A DNA stretch of 64,000 bases from contig CM077643.1 in NCBI GenBank assembly GCA_039707465.1, positions 61,692,605-61,756,604 on the forward strand. Reading direction: 5' to 3'. Under the pieces are notes generated by a model. The model was not told the DNA's origin and did not search any database. It was given only the letters and a program-made list of their open reading frames with translations. Both the position numbers and the translations under genes were made by a program. The DNA comes from Rhabdophis nuchalis. Its lineage: Eukaryota; Chordata; Lepidosauria; Squamata; Natricidae. This document shows positions 24,801 through 39,400 of this stretch, piece by piece (the first letter of the stretch is position 1; each line of letters begins with the position of its first letter).

Positions 24801-27800
24801 GTGTAGTCAAACCACCTTCTCAGCAATCATACCTAAAAAAATGGTTGGAGACCATTGACATTTGTCGATATTAATAATCTTTTCAATAGAAAATACTTTT
24901 GGCTATAATGAAATTCAATTACTCTCCCAAGGCGCGGAGAAGCAACTCTTGAGTTCATGACTTGTGTTGACAGACCCAACCCACAACACAGGCATTACAT
25001 TACATTTGGTTGTGCTGTTGTTGTTTTAACCGCTGAGAGGGTGGGGAACATTTCTATCATTTATTATTAATAATAAACTTAGAGTGCTGAAAAGTTATAT
25101 AATGGAAGAATAATAACATTTATGTTCTTATTTTAATAGCAGTCAACATGGGGAGAATTTGATCAAAGCAAGCAGGAACTTCCACAATTAAGAAGTGCAT
25201 CATTTACACCTAACACTGATCATTCAGTTCCACTACGAAGGACTTGTAAGTGAAAACTGGGGAATATAACATACCTCATAATTCAAAACCAACATAGCAT
25301 ATTTTTCAACATGGTGCAACAGAACCTTTTTGTTTCTTTCACTGCTGTGAATAACATCATATATATTGTTACATATAGTTTTAATTTAAAAATAAAGTTA
25401 TGTTAGGATACTATGTTTGAAACTGCAGTTTAAACTAGAAGTCAATCTTATTTTCACCTGCTCTTCTGTGTTGTTATTGTTAGTCTCCTAGTTTGAAATC
25501 TCAATCAAGATTTCAAATATTACAATCTAAAGTGTCACAGCAATCTGTGACACAATCCGCCCTGAGTCCCTTCGGGGAGATAGGGCGGTATACCAATCCA
25601 AGAATAAATAAATAAATAAATAAATAAATAAAATCTATTTCTTTATCTGGTCAAGAGACTTACTTGTCGTCCTCGACTTAACAACCACAATTCAGTCCAG
25701 CATTTCTGTTGCTAAGCAAGACAGTTGTTGAGTGAGTTTTGCCTATTTTATGACCTTTTTTGCCACAGTTGTTAAGCGAATTTGGCTTGCCCAATAACTT
25801 TGCTTGTCAGAAGGTTGTAAAAGGTAAACACATGACTCCAGAGATACTGCAACCGTCATAAATATGAAAATTCAGATGCTAAGCATCTGAATTTTGATCA
25901 TGTGACTATGGGGATGCAGTGGTCACAAGTCACTTTTTTCAGTGCCATTATAACTTGGAATGGTCACTATATGAATGGTTGTAAGTTGAGGACTACCTTT
26001 ATTTGCATAGTTAGTATTGAATCCAAAGTAGCTGCTGATTTTGGGGTATTTCAAAAGTTTGAGCTGAATATTTTATTTGACTTTTTATATATGAACGCCT
26101 ATTAATTTTATCTGGCGATTGCTTTAGAAAATGTGGGTAGTTGTATTTTCATAAATATAAGAATGTTAAAAATGCAAGAATGTAACTATGCTACTCCCAT
26201 ATAATATATTGCTAAGTGTGAATTTGAATATGATATACATGTTTTTTTAAATATTGAGTGTATTTTTATTATTGATATGCACAAATAAGTATCTAGATAC
26301 CTTCTTATTTATGTACAGTATTGAGCCATATCTGAAATTCTGTTTACTTAGGAAAACAAGTATATTAAATATGTAATGTAATAAAAATGTAGTTAATACA
26401 AATGCTACTTTCTTATGTAAGCAGCATTTCAACTACATAAATAAGGAGGTATCTAGCTTCTTTATATATTATTTGATTAATAATATATTACAGTAATAAT
26501 ACAGTTGTAGCAATTTAATACTTAATACTGATGTTGTAGTAATTAAAAGTAGTGTTAAATTGTGAAGACACACTATTGAAGATTATTTTTAAGCAGAATA
26601 ATTTTTATTTCATTCCAGCTCTTCCATCCAGATCTATTTCAGTGGATGAGTCAAAACCTGAACTTCTTTTTAGGCTAGTAGTGGGTGCTTTCTCGGTGTC
26701 CGTGCTCCATATTGATCCTTTACCACCACCTGAAACTTCACTAAACATTAGCCCGCTAACATCAATGGCACAGGATTTTTTTACCCAGATAGAAAAAGTT
26801 GATCCAGCTCAGATTCCCACAGAAGATTTTTTGTTGCTTCGAAAAGTATTTGCAAAGGCTTGTTCACATGACCACCTTCGGTACATTTTCTTCTTATTTA
26901 TCTAGTAATGTAACAAACATAGCCCAGCAGTCTATATGAATGATGATAGATTAATATTAATGTATTGTTTAGTTAATTTATAAATTGACATTAAAGCGTA
27001 ACAGCTTTCAAACATAAAAGAGAATCCTGTGAATAGAAATGCAGTAAGTTTTGAGCCCCTCCTAAATGTAGAAAGAAAGTGGTTGCTTCAAATCCACAGT
27101 AAATTTTATTCCATAATATGGGCCTCACCGTTGACACAGTTGAATTTGTTTTTGATACGAAACATATTATGATAGAACCTATTTAAAGTGCCTGGTTGAA
27201 GATTTTAAAGTATGGAGACAAATTGTATAGGATTATTTTTTTAAAAAAATGTTTTTGTTTGTTTATTTGTATCCAGCCTTTATTATTTTTTATAAATAAT
27301 TCAAGGCAGTGAACATGTCCATCCTTCCACTTCCTGTTTTCCCTAGAACAGTCCTGTGAGGTGGGTTGGGCTGAGAGAGACAGGCGCAAATTCACCCAAC
27401 TTTCATGCCTCAGGCAGGACTTGAACTCATAGTCTCCCGCTTTCTAACCTGGTGCCTTAACGACTATCTCAAACGGGCCAAATTATTCCGTTTCCTCTAT
27501 TTCCAACGTTCTCGGTCACACAGTAGGCAGTTGGATATGTTTGGGATGCTCATAAACCTGGACTATAGAGCAGGGTTTGCCATTATTTTTTTTATTTTTT
27601 TAAAAACATGACCATTTTTTCTCTTTAGTGGCAGATAGCACTTGGAGTGGATTACTTTTTCATGTATTTGAGATACTGTTGCATATTTGAAAAAGTTAGT
27701 TTTATTCTGGCAGTTAAAATTATGTCCTTTCACAACTTTATAACAATCAGTAAAGAGCAATTACATATGTGTTCATTGATTAATAGTTTGTTCTCTTATT

Positions 27801-30428
27801 TCTCATGCTAGATTTATAGGTTCAGGCCTCAAAGTGTCCTATGAGCAGCGACAAAGATCATCCTCTCATTGTTTGAATACAGACTTATCTATTGGACAGA
27901 TGGAACTCCTGGAATGCCTATTTTCTACAGACTCCCATTCCCAAATTCCTCACTATACAGAGGTAAATTATATAGGGCATACAGAGGTAAATGATATAAG
28001 GCACTATACCACTGTATAGTGCCTTGGTAAGGCCACACTTGGAATACTGCATACAGTTTTGGTCGCCACGATGTAGAAAAGACGTGGAGACTCTGGAAAG
28101 AGTGCAGAGAAGAGCAGCCAAGATGATTAGGGGACTGGAGACTAAAACATATGAAGAACGGCTGCAGGAGCTGGGTATGTCTAGTTTGATGAAGAGAAGG
28201 ACCAGGGGAGACATGATAGCAGTGTTCCGATATCTCAGAGGGTGCCACAAAGAAGAGGGAGTCAAACTATTCTCCAAGGCACCTGGGGGCAGGACAAGAA
28301 GCAATGGGTGGGAACTAATCAAGGAGAGGAGCAACTTAGAACTAAGGAGAAATTTCCTGACAGTTAGAACAATTAACCTCTGGAACAGCTTGCCTACAGA
28401 AGTTGTGAATGCCCCAACCCTGGAAGTCTTTAAAAAGATGTTAGATAGCCATTTGTCTGAAATGGTATAAGGTTCCTGCCCACGCAGGGGGCTGGACTAG
28501 AAGACCTACAAGGTCCCTTCCAACTCTGCTATTGTATTGTATTGTATTGTATATGTAGGCAGTTAATATTAGTAGTTGGAATACACCAAGAAAAGTATGA
28601 AATTGCACTTATACTTTATACATAAATTGCATTCAGTGGGTAAATGTGTAAACATCTTTTGATTGGAAATACCTATTTAGAAAAAGTTGCTCCAGGCAGA
28701 ATTCATTCTTTCCCAGCCAGGAAAATTAAGATTGTAATATAATATAAAAAGTCTACACAGCCATGTTAAAAAAAAATGCCAGGTTTTTGAGATGTAAAAA
28801 AAATTAGATCAAGATAACCACTTCAGAATTTTTTCCAACTTTAACATATAAGCTATACCAGGGGTCTGCAAAGTTGGCTCTTTTAAGACGGGTGGATTTC
28901 AACTCCCAGAATCCCCCAGCCAGCTATGCTGGCTGGGGAATTCTGGGAGTTGAAGTCCACCCGTCTTAAAAGAGCCAACTTTGCAGACCCCTGAGCTATA
29001 TACAATTCAATTTAAAAACAAACTGAAATATTGTATGGCATTGTAACAGGTGTATAGATTTAAGAGGTGTATCATACACCCACTATAGATATTCATGCCA
29101 GCCAGGGCTTTTATAATCCAGCAATCAAAAAACAGTCCAAAATGCTTAACTATATATAGCCTCTCTAAAACTCTTGGGCTGTATTTTCTCCAATCTCTAA
29201 GAGTGTTGCAAAAAGCAAAATAATAATAATAATCTTAGGGATCTAAATTCTGTTAGATTGCTCTAGATAACCTAAAAAAGCAAGGAAAATATGAACTTTC
29301 TGGGTCGCTTGGTAAAAAAATTATGTAATGAAATGAGGTGAACAATAACATTCTTATTTCCCCCCACCCAAATATTTTGGGTGTTGTCATTCTGATAATC
29401 TGCTGATGGAGTGGTAATTACCCAAAGAGCAGATTTATTTCCTGTTTCAGCACTCCATTTCTTCACCTCCTCTCTAGTGTTCAGCTGAGGCTGAAAGAAG
29501 AGTAAGGGGATTTCACAGTGGACATGTGGAAACCCATTCCCAAAATGGTAGATGCTGGTTTTGTGTTTTCTAAGCTATGTCTTAATTAGAATTATTACCA
29601 ATGTTGTTGTCTTTCTTTTAAAGCTCCTTAGGTTTAACTCTGAAAAGCAAGAAAACAAGTTACATTCCCCCTCATGCCTTCAACTTCATTACAAGCACTT
29701 GGACAACAAAGGACCTCAGGTAAAGTTGATAAAAAATTCTCTGAGTTTTGAAATATATAAATATAAATTTATGCAATTGTGTAGAAATTGTATTTTACAT
29801 TTGTAACAGGTCTGTAGTGTTTTATTAACAGGGTAGTCAGGGGAGACTGAGCTCTGTTCCCCAGAAAGCAGATTTACAAATCAAGCTGAGTCCAGCATTC
29901 TGCGAATTGGATATAAGCATCGTAGACAGACTAAATTCATTGCTTCAACCACAAAAGCTAACCACAGTGGAAACTATGGCATCCCACATGTACACTTCAT
30001 ACAACAAACATATTAGCCTGGTAAGTAGAAAATCATTCTGTTTCACTTGCGTATTGGCTACGTTTTGATTATTTACAGAAATATTTGGTTTGTTGGAAAT
30101 TTGATGTACTGACATTTTTGTTTTTTATTAATTGGTTTACTTATTAGTCATACGCTGTAACTGTCCCCTAGATCAGGGATCCCCAACCTTTTTTGCACCA
30201 GGGACCGGTTTCATTTTAAAGAAAACTCTGCGGACCGGCTGAGTGGCTCAGCAGTCATGTGACTGGGTGGGCGTGGCCAATTTGGAAAATGTGAAACTCA
30301 CTTAACAATGGTCTTGGTTAGCAACCAAACTTTTGGGCTCAATTGTGGTCATAAGTTCTCTCTCTCTCTCTCTTTCTTTCCTTCCCTCTTTCTTTCTCTT
30401 TCTCTCTCTTTATTTCTTTCTCTTTCTC

Positions 30429-30459
<31 letters not shown>

Positions 30460-33400
30460 CTTTCTCTCCCTCTTTCTCTCTTTCTCTCTCTCATTTTTTC
30501 TCTTTCCCTCTTTCTCTTTATTTCTTTCTCTTTCTCTCTTTCTCTTTCCCTCTTTCTCTCTCTCTTTCTTTCTCTTTCTCTCCTTCTTTCTCTCTCTCTC
30601 TCTCTCTCATTTTTTCTTTCTTTCCCTCTTTCTCTCTTTATTTCTCTTTCTCTCTTTCTCTTTCCCTCTTTCTCTCTCCCTCTCTTTCTTTCTCTTTCTG
30701 TCTCTTTTTCTTTCTTTCCCTCTCTTTTTCTCTTTCTTTCCTTTGTCTCTTTTTCTGTTTGTCTTTCTCTCTCTCTCTTACTTTCTCTCTCTCCCACTTT
30801 CTTTTTCTTTCTTTCTCTTTCTCTCTTTTTCTTTCTGTCTCTCTCTCCTTCGTCCGCCCATCTCTGTCACTCTGTGTGTGTGCGTGTCTGTCTGTCTCGC
30901 ATTCAGGCACTTAATCATTCATTCTGTGCCTATCTATCTTTCTCTCCCTCCTTCCCTCCGTGTGTGTGTGTGTGTGTGTGTGTGTGACTCTCTCTGATTC
31001 CCTCCCACCCTGTCTCTCTCTGTGTCTATGCCTCTCTCTGTCGGTCTGTCGTCGTCCCGTTCCCCCCCCCCCCACCGCGGAGTCTCCTCAGCTCGGCTCG
31101 ACTCGCTCACTAGCCTTAGCCTGCCCCGCCTGGGCGGCCGCTGCCGCGCTTGGTCCCTCGTGCGCTCGGTCAGGCTCCTTCCAGGAGCTTGAGAAGGCTC
31201 CGTGGGGTGGGGGTGGGGTGGGGGGGAGGAACCTCCGCAGCTCCTGGAAAAAGACGAGTGGGTGGCATGCCGGTTGGGGAAGCTCTGGGGGGGCAGGGAG
31301 GAAGGGAATCCGCGGGCTGTTTTGCTGCGGCGCGCAGGAGTCCCACCGTCGGCTGCCCCCTCCTCCCTCCTCCTTCTCTCCGGCCCTGCGGCCCGGCTCC
31401 TATCCAGCCACGGACCGGCACCGGTCCGCGGACCGGGGGTTGGGGACCCCTGCCCTAGATAACTCAGACCAGTGCACAATAAAAAGATAGGAAACCGAAA
31501 TAAATTGTGGTAAGATACAAAACAGAGTAAAAACTAATACAAAAATTTCAGCAAGGCAATTCAGCAATAATATTAGACAGAATTGCAAGTCCTTCTGATT
31601 AAGTCCCTGAGAGGAAAGCCAGGCATTATGAAAAACATCAGCCTTAAAAGGTCTTTTAGTGTAGTGATTTTTACCTATGAGAAGACCTGAAGGTATTTCT
31701 TGGTTGGGAGCCTCCTAGAGTTTAATATAAGATGAGTGGCTGTATAAAATATTTAAAAAAATAAATACATAAATACAAACAATAATTTATAGTAGTATTA
31801 GTGGTGGTGATATATATATTTCAATTAAGTTCTCCCCTGCTTTAAAAACTTTATTTATTTTTTATTATGCACTATTTTAGCACAAGGCATTTGCTGAAGT
31901 TTTTCTGGATGATTCACGTACTCCCACTAATTGCAAAGTATCAGTTCAAGTGACTGCACCAGCATTGAAGCTTTCAGTTCGCTTCCCAATACCTGACCTA
32001 CGATCAGATCCAGAACGAGGACCATGGTTTAAAAAATCACTTCAGAAGGAAATTCTTCAATTAGAATTCTCAGACACAGAACTTAAAACAGAATTTATTG
32101 GAGGGCCATCTTCAGAGGAAATTCAAATAGAGCTCACATTTAAAGAACTAACTGGTAAGATAAATAATAGTTTATAATAGTTTATAATAGTTGCTGCCAG
32201 GAAGTACAAGTGATCGGATAACAATACAATACAATACAATAGCAGAGTTGGAAGGGACCTTGTAGGTCTTCTAGTCCAACCCCCTGCGTGGGCAGGAACC
32301 TTATACCATTTCAGACAAATGGCTGTCTAACATCTTTTTAAAGACTTCCAGGGTTGGGGCATTCACAACTGCTGGAGGCAAGCTGTTCCAGAGGTTAATT
32401 GTTCTTACTGTTAGGAAATTTCTCCTTAGTTCTAGTTGCTTCTCTCCTTGGTTAGTTTCCACCCATTGCTCCTTGTCCTGCCCCCAGGTGCCTTGGAGAA
32501 AAGTTTGACTCCCTCTTCTTTGTGGCACCCTCTGAGATATCGGAACACTGCTATCATGTCTCCCCTGGTCCTTCTCTTCATCAAACTAGACATACCCAGC
32601 TCCTGCAGCCGTTCTTCATATGTCTTAGTCTCCAGTCCTCTAATCATCTTGGTTGCTCTTCTTTGCACTCTTTCCAGAGTCTCCACGTCTTTTCTACATC
32701 GTGGCGACCAAAACTGTATGCAGTATAGCCTATTTACTATTCCCTTTAAGAAGGGAAAGGGAAATTTTATACATTTGGCATATAAGTGAAAATAATTAAT
32801 TATAACTTTACATAAAGCCCTTATGTTCTTGTTGTCTTAAGACAGGTATAGGGGACTATTGCTCTTTTATGACTTGTGGACTTCAACTCCCAGAATTAAA
32901 AATAAAAAGTTGAACTCCAGAAACCATAAAGGGGTAATAGCTCCCCACCTCTGTCTTAAGAGGACGTAGTCTGCAACTTAAAGGATAGCTACTTTTCTTT
33001 GCAATTGAGAGTCATGGTTACGAAAAACTATTTTCTTGTTTCTAATGACTGTAAAGACGAAACAATTCTACTAAGTTTCCTGTATGATTTGTTATTGCTT
33101 CATAGGAACATATGTACTAATTATTTTCTCTGTTTTCATCGCAGGATCATTTGAAGAGAACAAAGACCAATCTACACAGTTTTTTAAAGTTTCCAGTGGT
33201 GTTCTTGGCGAAATGGTTTCATCAGACAATTTTGACTGGCCACGGTAAAGCAAGTTATTTCATCTTCTTCCTGCATTGTTAAAATGTTGATACACTGTCA
33301 CACAATGCCTGTTAACATTTATTCCCTGTATAAATCTTAGGTTTACCTTCCCAAAAACCATATTATTAAAACCAAATTAATTATACTCTTTGCAAAAAGA

Positions 33401-36400
33401 GTTGAATGCAATTCTAACAGTTGGATATTGTATTTTTTAATTTATATTTATAAATTGGATGTGTCCCCTATTGTTGTTGAGGTGCTTTACCATAGCCCCA
33501 GGTTAAACATTTCTCAAGTCAAGCATGGAACTCTATGCTTCTATGGCTCCCTCTAACTAGATGACTCTCTTGGCAGTAATACAAGTGATTTGTCATTGTT
33601 TCTGCTAGAATATATTTACAATTCCTACTTTAATTTATACCTATGGGATTTTCTGGTGGCCTCCTATCCAATTACTAACAAGATCTGACTCTGCTAAGCC
33701 TTTTTCAGATTTGTCCCATCATCCCAATCCATCATAATTGCTCTAAGATATATATGTTATAATCATTTAAAATAAGGGTTCCCAACCTGTGGGCCATGGC
33801 CCTCTACCACGCTGTGGTCTGTTGGTCACCGGACCGAGTGAGTGACTGGCCAGTGTGTGTGCGTGCACCCCCTCACTTGCGCTACCATCTCTATGAGTGT
33901 GGGACAGGTGCTACTGTTGATGCAAGCGTCACACACATGCACACGTAAAGTCATCTGCCCCCCCCCTTCCTCCAGACTGCCAACCTAGAAAGATTAGATA
34001 ACTCTGATTTAAAGCATCAAGGATAAAAATATGATTGAGACACTTTACAATTTAGCACATCATGTTATAAAGACATTAAAAAACACATGAAACGTAAAAA
34101 AATGAAATGGGAACACTCGACAATGAAAGTTGAAAAGGGGGTTGCTGTAGGAAAAGGAGTGAAAAGGATGTACAATGTTTCCTGCTTACCTTTCATAACA
34201 ATATAATACATTTAACTGTTTCGGGAATTTGCTTTGTTAATGTGCTTGTTTGGAAAACAGGATTGTACTGAAAATAAACCCACTTGCTATACACTCCATT
34301 TTGGAAAGAATGGCTCCAGAGGAAGAGGAGGAAATTGATGGTCATTTTCATGAGGAAGAAGAAGGAGGATGTCAATCCCTGAAGGAGCTGTGCGATCTTA
34401 GAAGACCAGAACCATCTCCCTTTTCCTCTCGTAGAGTAATGTTTGAGAATGAAGAGGTAGGATGAAGATTCATGCTTAGAGATCATTTACATGATTTTGG
34501 GACTTCACATGGTGTGTTTTTAAAAGTGTATTTGTATTGTAATTTCAAAATGTAGTAGCATAACTAATGAAACTAACAAAAAGAATAATGCCAAGTAAGC
34601 ACAGCCTGATTTCAATTTAGGAACTTTGAATTAATTCTGTGCTGCTTTTAATTTACAATTATATCTTGAAGTTGTTGATAGTAAAATACTGTAAAACACA
34701 GTATTTGTCCATTCATCCATAACATTTCTAGCCTATAGAACAACTGTACTCATCTTGATTCATTTTTCTCACCATGTACATGCATACATCCAAAATAAAC
34801 TGTGTTGTTTCTCCTTGGCAAATACTTTAAGACATGTGGATTTCAGTTCCTAGAATTCCCCAGACAGCATGTTTAGCTAACATGAAAGCTCAATTTAGGG
34901 TGATTAATTAGCATGATTACAAACTATTTACCTAAGACAGATCTGTACAGATCTGTACTTAGAATTGCCAAAATTTAATTATGAACTGTATTATATACTT
35001 AGGAATATAAGAAGGTGGTCATTTAGAATATTACACTTCAGATACCATCAGGTCCCTAGATTTAGGACTCCTCTGCAAAACAAAATTATTTGCTTTCAAA
35101 ACTTTTTAGTTTTAATTGGTGGGATTCAGCCAGTTCGCACCACTTCGGGAGAACCAGTTAACTTTCTGAGCAGTTTGGTGAACTGGTTGTTGGAAGAAAT
35201 CATTAGGGCAGAGAACCAGTTGTTAATTTAATTGAATTCCACCACTGTGTACATGTCTCTAAGGTGTCTGTTCTTTGATTAAATATCAAATTTGATTGAC
35301 AACATTATACAAAGTGCTACTTAAAATTCAAAAAATCTAGGTTCAGAATGTTTTAGTAGCCCTTATCATCTCAAATCTCACATTAATAGATTGGCCTTGG
35401 TTGAAGAAACAACAGAATTGGAATAAATATTTTAACCATTTTAATTTTTAAATTGAATTAGATTTAAGGTTTATTTGAAAACATGTCCATTTTTTTTCTG
35501 GAAAGAGGATATGCTAAAATTGTTACTAGAGCTTGCATTTCTGTTTGTACATCTGGTTTTATTATTTCTGTCTCTTTTATTTCCCCCATTTGTTTCATTT
35601 CTAGATGGTGATGCCAGGAGATGCAGTGGAGATGACTGAGTTTCAAGATAAAGCAATCAGCAATTCCCATTATGTGCTAGAACTCATGTTGCCAAATGTT
35701 TATTTAACATTACCAAACAAAAGTTTTTATGAGAAACTTTACAACAGGTAAGAATAAAAGTAAAGGTTTTGGGAATACATCAGAGACATTTTGAAATAAA
35801 AACCTGGGAAGGTAACTTTCTTCCCCTGCAGCCTGTTATGCCATCTTCCACATGATCCACAGAATTCCTCAGCACGCTGAGAGAGATTTTCAGCAATTAC
35901 AGGGGAGTCCAGGATACTTAGTTTTTCAAAGAAAAAGCATAAGATGTTTTGCAGCACCAGCCTATAAATTGATTCCTGATTTCTGACAAATATTTGAACC
36001 CTATTCATATGTTTGTGTGTATCTGCTATTTCTAAAGATGTATATTATTCGTAGTCCTTGACTTATAACAGTTCATTTATTAACCGTTTAAAGTTACAAC
36101 AGCACTGAAAAAAAGTGGCATAACCATTTTTCACATTAACAATAATTACAGCATCCCCAGGGTCACGTGATCAAAATTAAGATGCTTGGCAACTGGTTCA
36201 TGTTTGTGACCATTGCAGTGTCCCGAGTTCATGTGATCACCTTTTGCAACCTCCTTACAAGCAAAGTCAATGGGAAAGTCAGATTCATTTAACAACCATG
36301 TTACTAACTTAACAACTGCAATAATTCGCTTAACAACTGTGGTAAGAAAGATGGTAAAATGGAGCAAAACTCACTTAACAAATGTCTCACTTAGCAACAT

Positions 36401-39400
36401 AAATTTTGGGTTCAATTGTGATCATAGGTTGAGGATTAACATCACACATTCGCATGTTCAGTTGCAAGACAGTCACTCTTTTTGTCTTAATATTTCTTCC
36501 AAATACATTTGACAAACATAGCAAGTAAGAGAAGGAAAGATAAGTTACCAAACTATATTTATCTGATGTACAGATGTTTCTATTTCTCTATACTTAGTAT
36601 ATATTATTGATTTTCATAATAATCTATATAAATAAAAATTTAAAATAGTTTGTGCAAAACCACTAATCTCAGAAAGTACTGCACCAATCGCCACCATATT
36701 TGCTAAGAAAGGGAGTAACAATCATATGTACAGTTTGTGTGGTTGCACACCTGTGCTATGTGCAAGCAGCACAAAAGTAAAAGGTACGCACTTCTGAGGT
36801 TTTCACCTCCCTTAAGCTCCTCCCACCCAGCTGCTTCTTATGCTGCGTCACACACCCCCTCCCCCGTGCTTTCAATGTCACATTTCCAACGATCGTTTCC
36901 TCAGCAACTGAATAAGCCTCCAACGTTCCCTCGCATATGGCACACTCCCATGTGGCCCATTTTTGGTCCCAGGAGGCTGCAGGCAGGTCTACTAGGCCCA
37001 AAACAAAGCACGGGGATGGCACACTCCCAGGTGGCCCATTTTTGGTCCCAGGAGGCTGCATGGTAGGTAGGTAAGTAGAGGGATAGAGAGAGAGAGGGAG
37101 AAATACAGTAGGTAGGAAGGTAGGTAGAGGGAGAGAGGAAGAAATACAGTAGGTAGGTAGGTTGGGGGTTATATGGTGGTTGTGTGTATGTGTTTGTGTG
37201 TGCAGGTGTAGATCTACACACAGATTTATTGGGCATTTAACCAGACTGGGCCACCGCAACGCGTAGCCAGGTACAGCTAGTCATTAATAATCATTTAAAA
37301 AATATTTTTCCACAACATAGATTTGTTGTGATTCATTTTATTCCCATATTCACTTGAATAATATCAGAGTTTTTTTCTTTCTTTCTAGGATTAGCAATGA
37401 TCTACTATTATGGGAACCCACAGCTCCCTCTCCTGTAGAAACATTTGAGAATATTTCATACGGTGTTGGGATTTCAGTCGCCAGCCAGCTGATCAACACA
37501 TTTAGTAAAGACAGTTTTAGCCAGTTCAAATCTACTATTCATTATGGTAATGTATTGCATAAAATATATATCCAATGTTATGTTAAACAAAAATATGTGA
37601 ATGTATTTACGGTAATCTATTTAAAAGAATTTAAGAATTAACACTGGGGAAATCTGTGCATAAATATTCTCGACCTAGGTATACTGTTCATAGGTGGTTA
37701 ACCAGTTATCTTGATTAGTTTCACTAATTAAATATTTATTGGTTTTATAGATGATGAGAGTGGGTCTGAGGAGGAAACATTACAATATTTCTCCACTCTT
37801 GATTCTAATTATTGTTCCCGGAGAAGGAAAAAAACTGAATTGCAAAACAGAAGCACACAGAATTTTCTTTCACTTCTTTTAAATATAAACCATGGATTAT
37901 TGTCAATATTCACAGATATTAAGGTGAGATGCCTAAGTAGGAATGACTAGTGTGGGTTGGACTAGTGGGACTTTATGTGTAAAACACTATTTCGGTATGC
38001 TGACATTTGGCAAAAAAAAAAAAAATCCTTTTTCAAAAAAACAACAAATAGCTGTTATTACAGCTGTTAAGGGAGCACCTGGGAAGTCCAGGACTATTGA
38101 CTACATTGAGAAGAAAAAAAAGATCTTCAGAAGGCAGCAGAGACCATTTCAATAATACTGTTAAGAAAGCTGCATATTATAGACAAAGCACCAGGTGTCA
38201 GTATCAGATGATGTCTTTATCTTTGTGTATTAAGCAGCATAATATTCTTTTGAATAACACAATTCATTATAAAACAAAGGCTATCAAATTCAGGCAGCAA
38301 ATGATGTTAATATACCCTTTTCACTATTTCTGTAGCAGGATGATGGAAGAGTATTTGAAGACAAACATGGAGAATTTTGGTTTGAATTTTGTAATGGTTC
38401 TTTATTTTGTGTAACCAAGTATGAAGGTTTTGAAGACAAACATTATATATGCCTCCATTCTAATAGTCTCAACTTATATCATCAAGGTATGAAATTGAAA
38501 TATTAGTTTATATAATGAATTTGTGTTCAGCTTTTTGATAAGATGGGTTAGTGAAAATCATAAAAAGTAGAATAATTTTAGGAAAAAATGCAGATGTAAC
38601 ATTTTTTGATAGTATTAAAAGATTCAGTTTGTACTGTGTTGCTAAAAATAAAATTATATTTAATTACACTTCATTCAGAAAATTGGAGCTAGGAGTTTTT
38701 CAGAATGTAGCATGACTTTAATTTTGTTTATGGGACAAAAATTAAAAGGTCAATAGTTGATGTATTTATTCATCCATCCCCATTTGTATGCTGCCTGATC
38801 TCACAACTCATCTTTTGATATAAATAGTTTATATTTAATTAGAATTTTAGTGGTTTGTAAAATTATGTATACAGAGAGGGATGGAAAAAATTTGGAACAA
38901 TTATATCAAAAGTGGATAGTATAATACTTTGGATTGGATTGTAAGAGGTGCTTTGGAATAGCAATAGCAGACTTACAGACTGCTCCTTAGTGCTTTACAG
39001 CACTCTCTGAGCAGTTTAAAAATGTCTGCATATTGCCCCCATCAATCTGGATCTTCATTTGACCATTCTTGGAAGAATGGAAGACTGAATGAACCTTGAG
39101 TTGAACTCCTGGCTGTGGGCAGAGGTTGCCTGCAATACTGCATTTTAACCAGTGTGCATGTCATATCTAGAAATGCCAGACAGATCCTGCATACATACTC
39201 CTGCTTGTTCCATACAACTTTTTCCAAACACTTCTGAAGCGTTACCCAATCTAAATAAACACTAAGATTAAATAGTACTATACTTTTAAAGTATATGCAG
39301 CTTGGTATGTGAAAGTAATAGGAATGAATTCCTCAGTTTTGGTTCCGCTTGAATCATTGAATCATTTTATCAGTTTTCCTGATAGAAGTGTATTCTGGCA

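Noticed and set aside
28024..28470. 148-codon frame beginning MVRPHLEYC as a gene or extra ATG2B exon
   Set aside because: CR1 ORF2 C-terminus followed by the CR1 3' end; no splice sites join it to ATG2B.
30308..30997. 229-codon Ser/Phe/Leu frame and opposite Arg/Glu/Lys frames
   Set aside because: Translation of a CT microsatellite on both strands; not a gene.
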